This document shows, piece after piece, positions 34,804-34,912 of a stretch of DNA of 34,912 nucleotides. The notes beneath the pieces are model-generated. The model saw only the letters and a program-made list of their open reading frames with translations, searched no databases and was not told the DNA's origin. The first letter of the stretch is position 1. Every line of letters starts with the position of its first letter. Source of the stretch: CAYYNQ01 sp964473105 (GTDB lineage Bacteria; Sumerlaeota; Sumerlaeia; MVZB01); the NCBI GenBank assembly GCA_964473105.1, contig CAYYNQ010000001.1, forward strand, positions 1-34,912, in the 5' to 3' direction. The translations under genes and the position numbers were made by a program.

Positions 34804-34912
34804 ATGAATACGCTGCAACTCAACTTCACTGCCACTTCTGGAGGAATTGCCATTCTCCTCAAGCCGTCAACCTGGCTGAGGGCAATGTGGTTCGCAGTTG
34901 CCGCCCTGCACG
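34804..34912 (+). CDS. Truncated gene at the window edge, unknown
   Basis: An open frame from ATG 34804 to the end of the window, 36 codons without a stop. AGGAG lies about 13 bases upstream and a good promoter before that, which supports a true start. The N-terminus is MNTLQLNFTATSGG and then becomes hydrophobic (TWLRAMWFAVAALH), which suggests a membrane segment or signal. Function cannot be judged from this part. Confidence 0.4.
   Translation, partial: MNTLQLNFTATSGGIAILLKPSTWLRAMWFAVAALH

Overview
The window reads as a normal stretch of a bacterial chromosome, about 80% coding, with 28 complete genes and one truncated gene at the right edge. Genes lie on both strands, mostly alone or in pairs, with several gene-free gaps of 300 to 900 bases. 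I see no rRNA, tRNA, CRISPR array, transposase or phage gene. The many lipoprotein signal peptides and an LptB-type ATPase point to a Gram-negative cell envelope. The long plant/cyanobacterial-type IspH, secreted glycoside-hydrolase-like proteins and envelope lipoproteins would fit the Verrucomicrobiota/Kiritimatiellota (PVC) group. That placement is an inference from gene content and was not tested by any search.

Layout. Bases 1-6250 carry a secreted alpha/beta hydrolase, an unknown secreted protein, an aldehyde dehydrogenase and a GH127-like lipoprotein, which suggests use of external carbohydrate or ester substrates. Bases 6250-9820 hold a sirtuin and a divergent argininosuccinate lyase, followed by a 900-base gene-poor gap. 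Bases 9820-11820 hold HU and RecF on the minus strand. Bases 12025-16383 form the most coherent block: a NifS/IscS cysteine desulfurase, an IscA-type Fe-S carrier, the Fe-S enzyme IspH and an unrecognised 368-residue protein. metK (minus) and fabH (plus) follow, then a small lipoprotein, lptB and a hibernation factor. Bases 21738-26120 hold a GHL10-type secreted hydrolase, the ribosome-rescue factor ArfB, and a coupled rlmN-pgeF pair bordered by degenerate hexamer repeats. Bases 26117-30187 encode two large lipoproteins, one made of carboxypeptidase-regulatory-like and Ig-like domains and one parvulin-type foldase. The right end has two family 2 glycosyltransferases with trmL between them, then elbB, folE and a truncated gene.

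How the genes fit together. Most are housekeeping: Fe-S assembly feeding IspH and RlmN, SAM supply (MetK) for RlmN and TrmL, fatty acid initiation (FabH), envelope building (LptB, glycosyltransferases, foldase), ribosome care (HPF, ArfB, RlmN, TrmL) and folate/pterin entry (FolE). I found no clear defence, mobile or biosynthetic-cluster system. The best leads for something undescribed are the unknown protein next to ispH, the inverted hexamer repeats around rlmN-pgeF, an operator-like palindrome inside the putative sirtuin promoter, and a twin-hairpin element between HU and recF.
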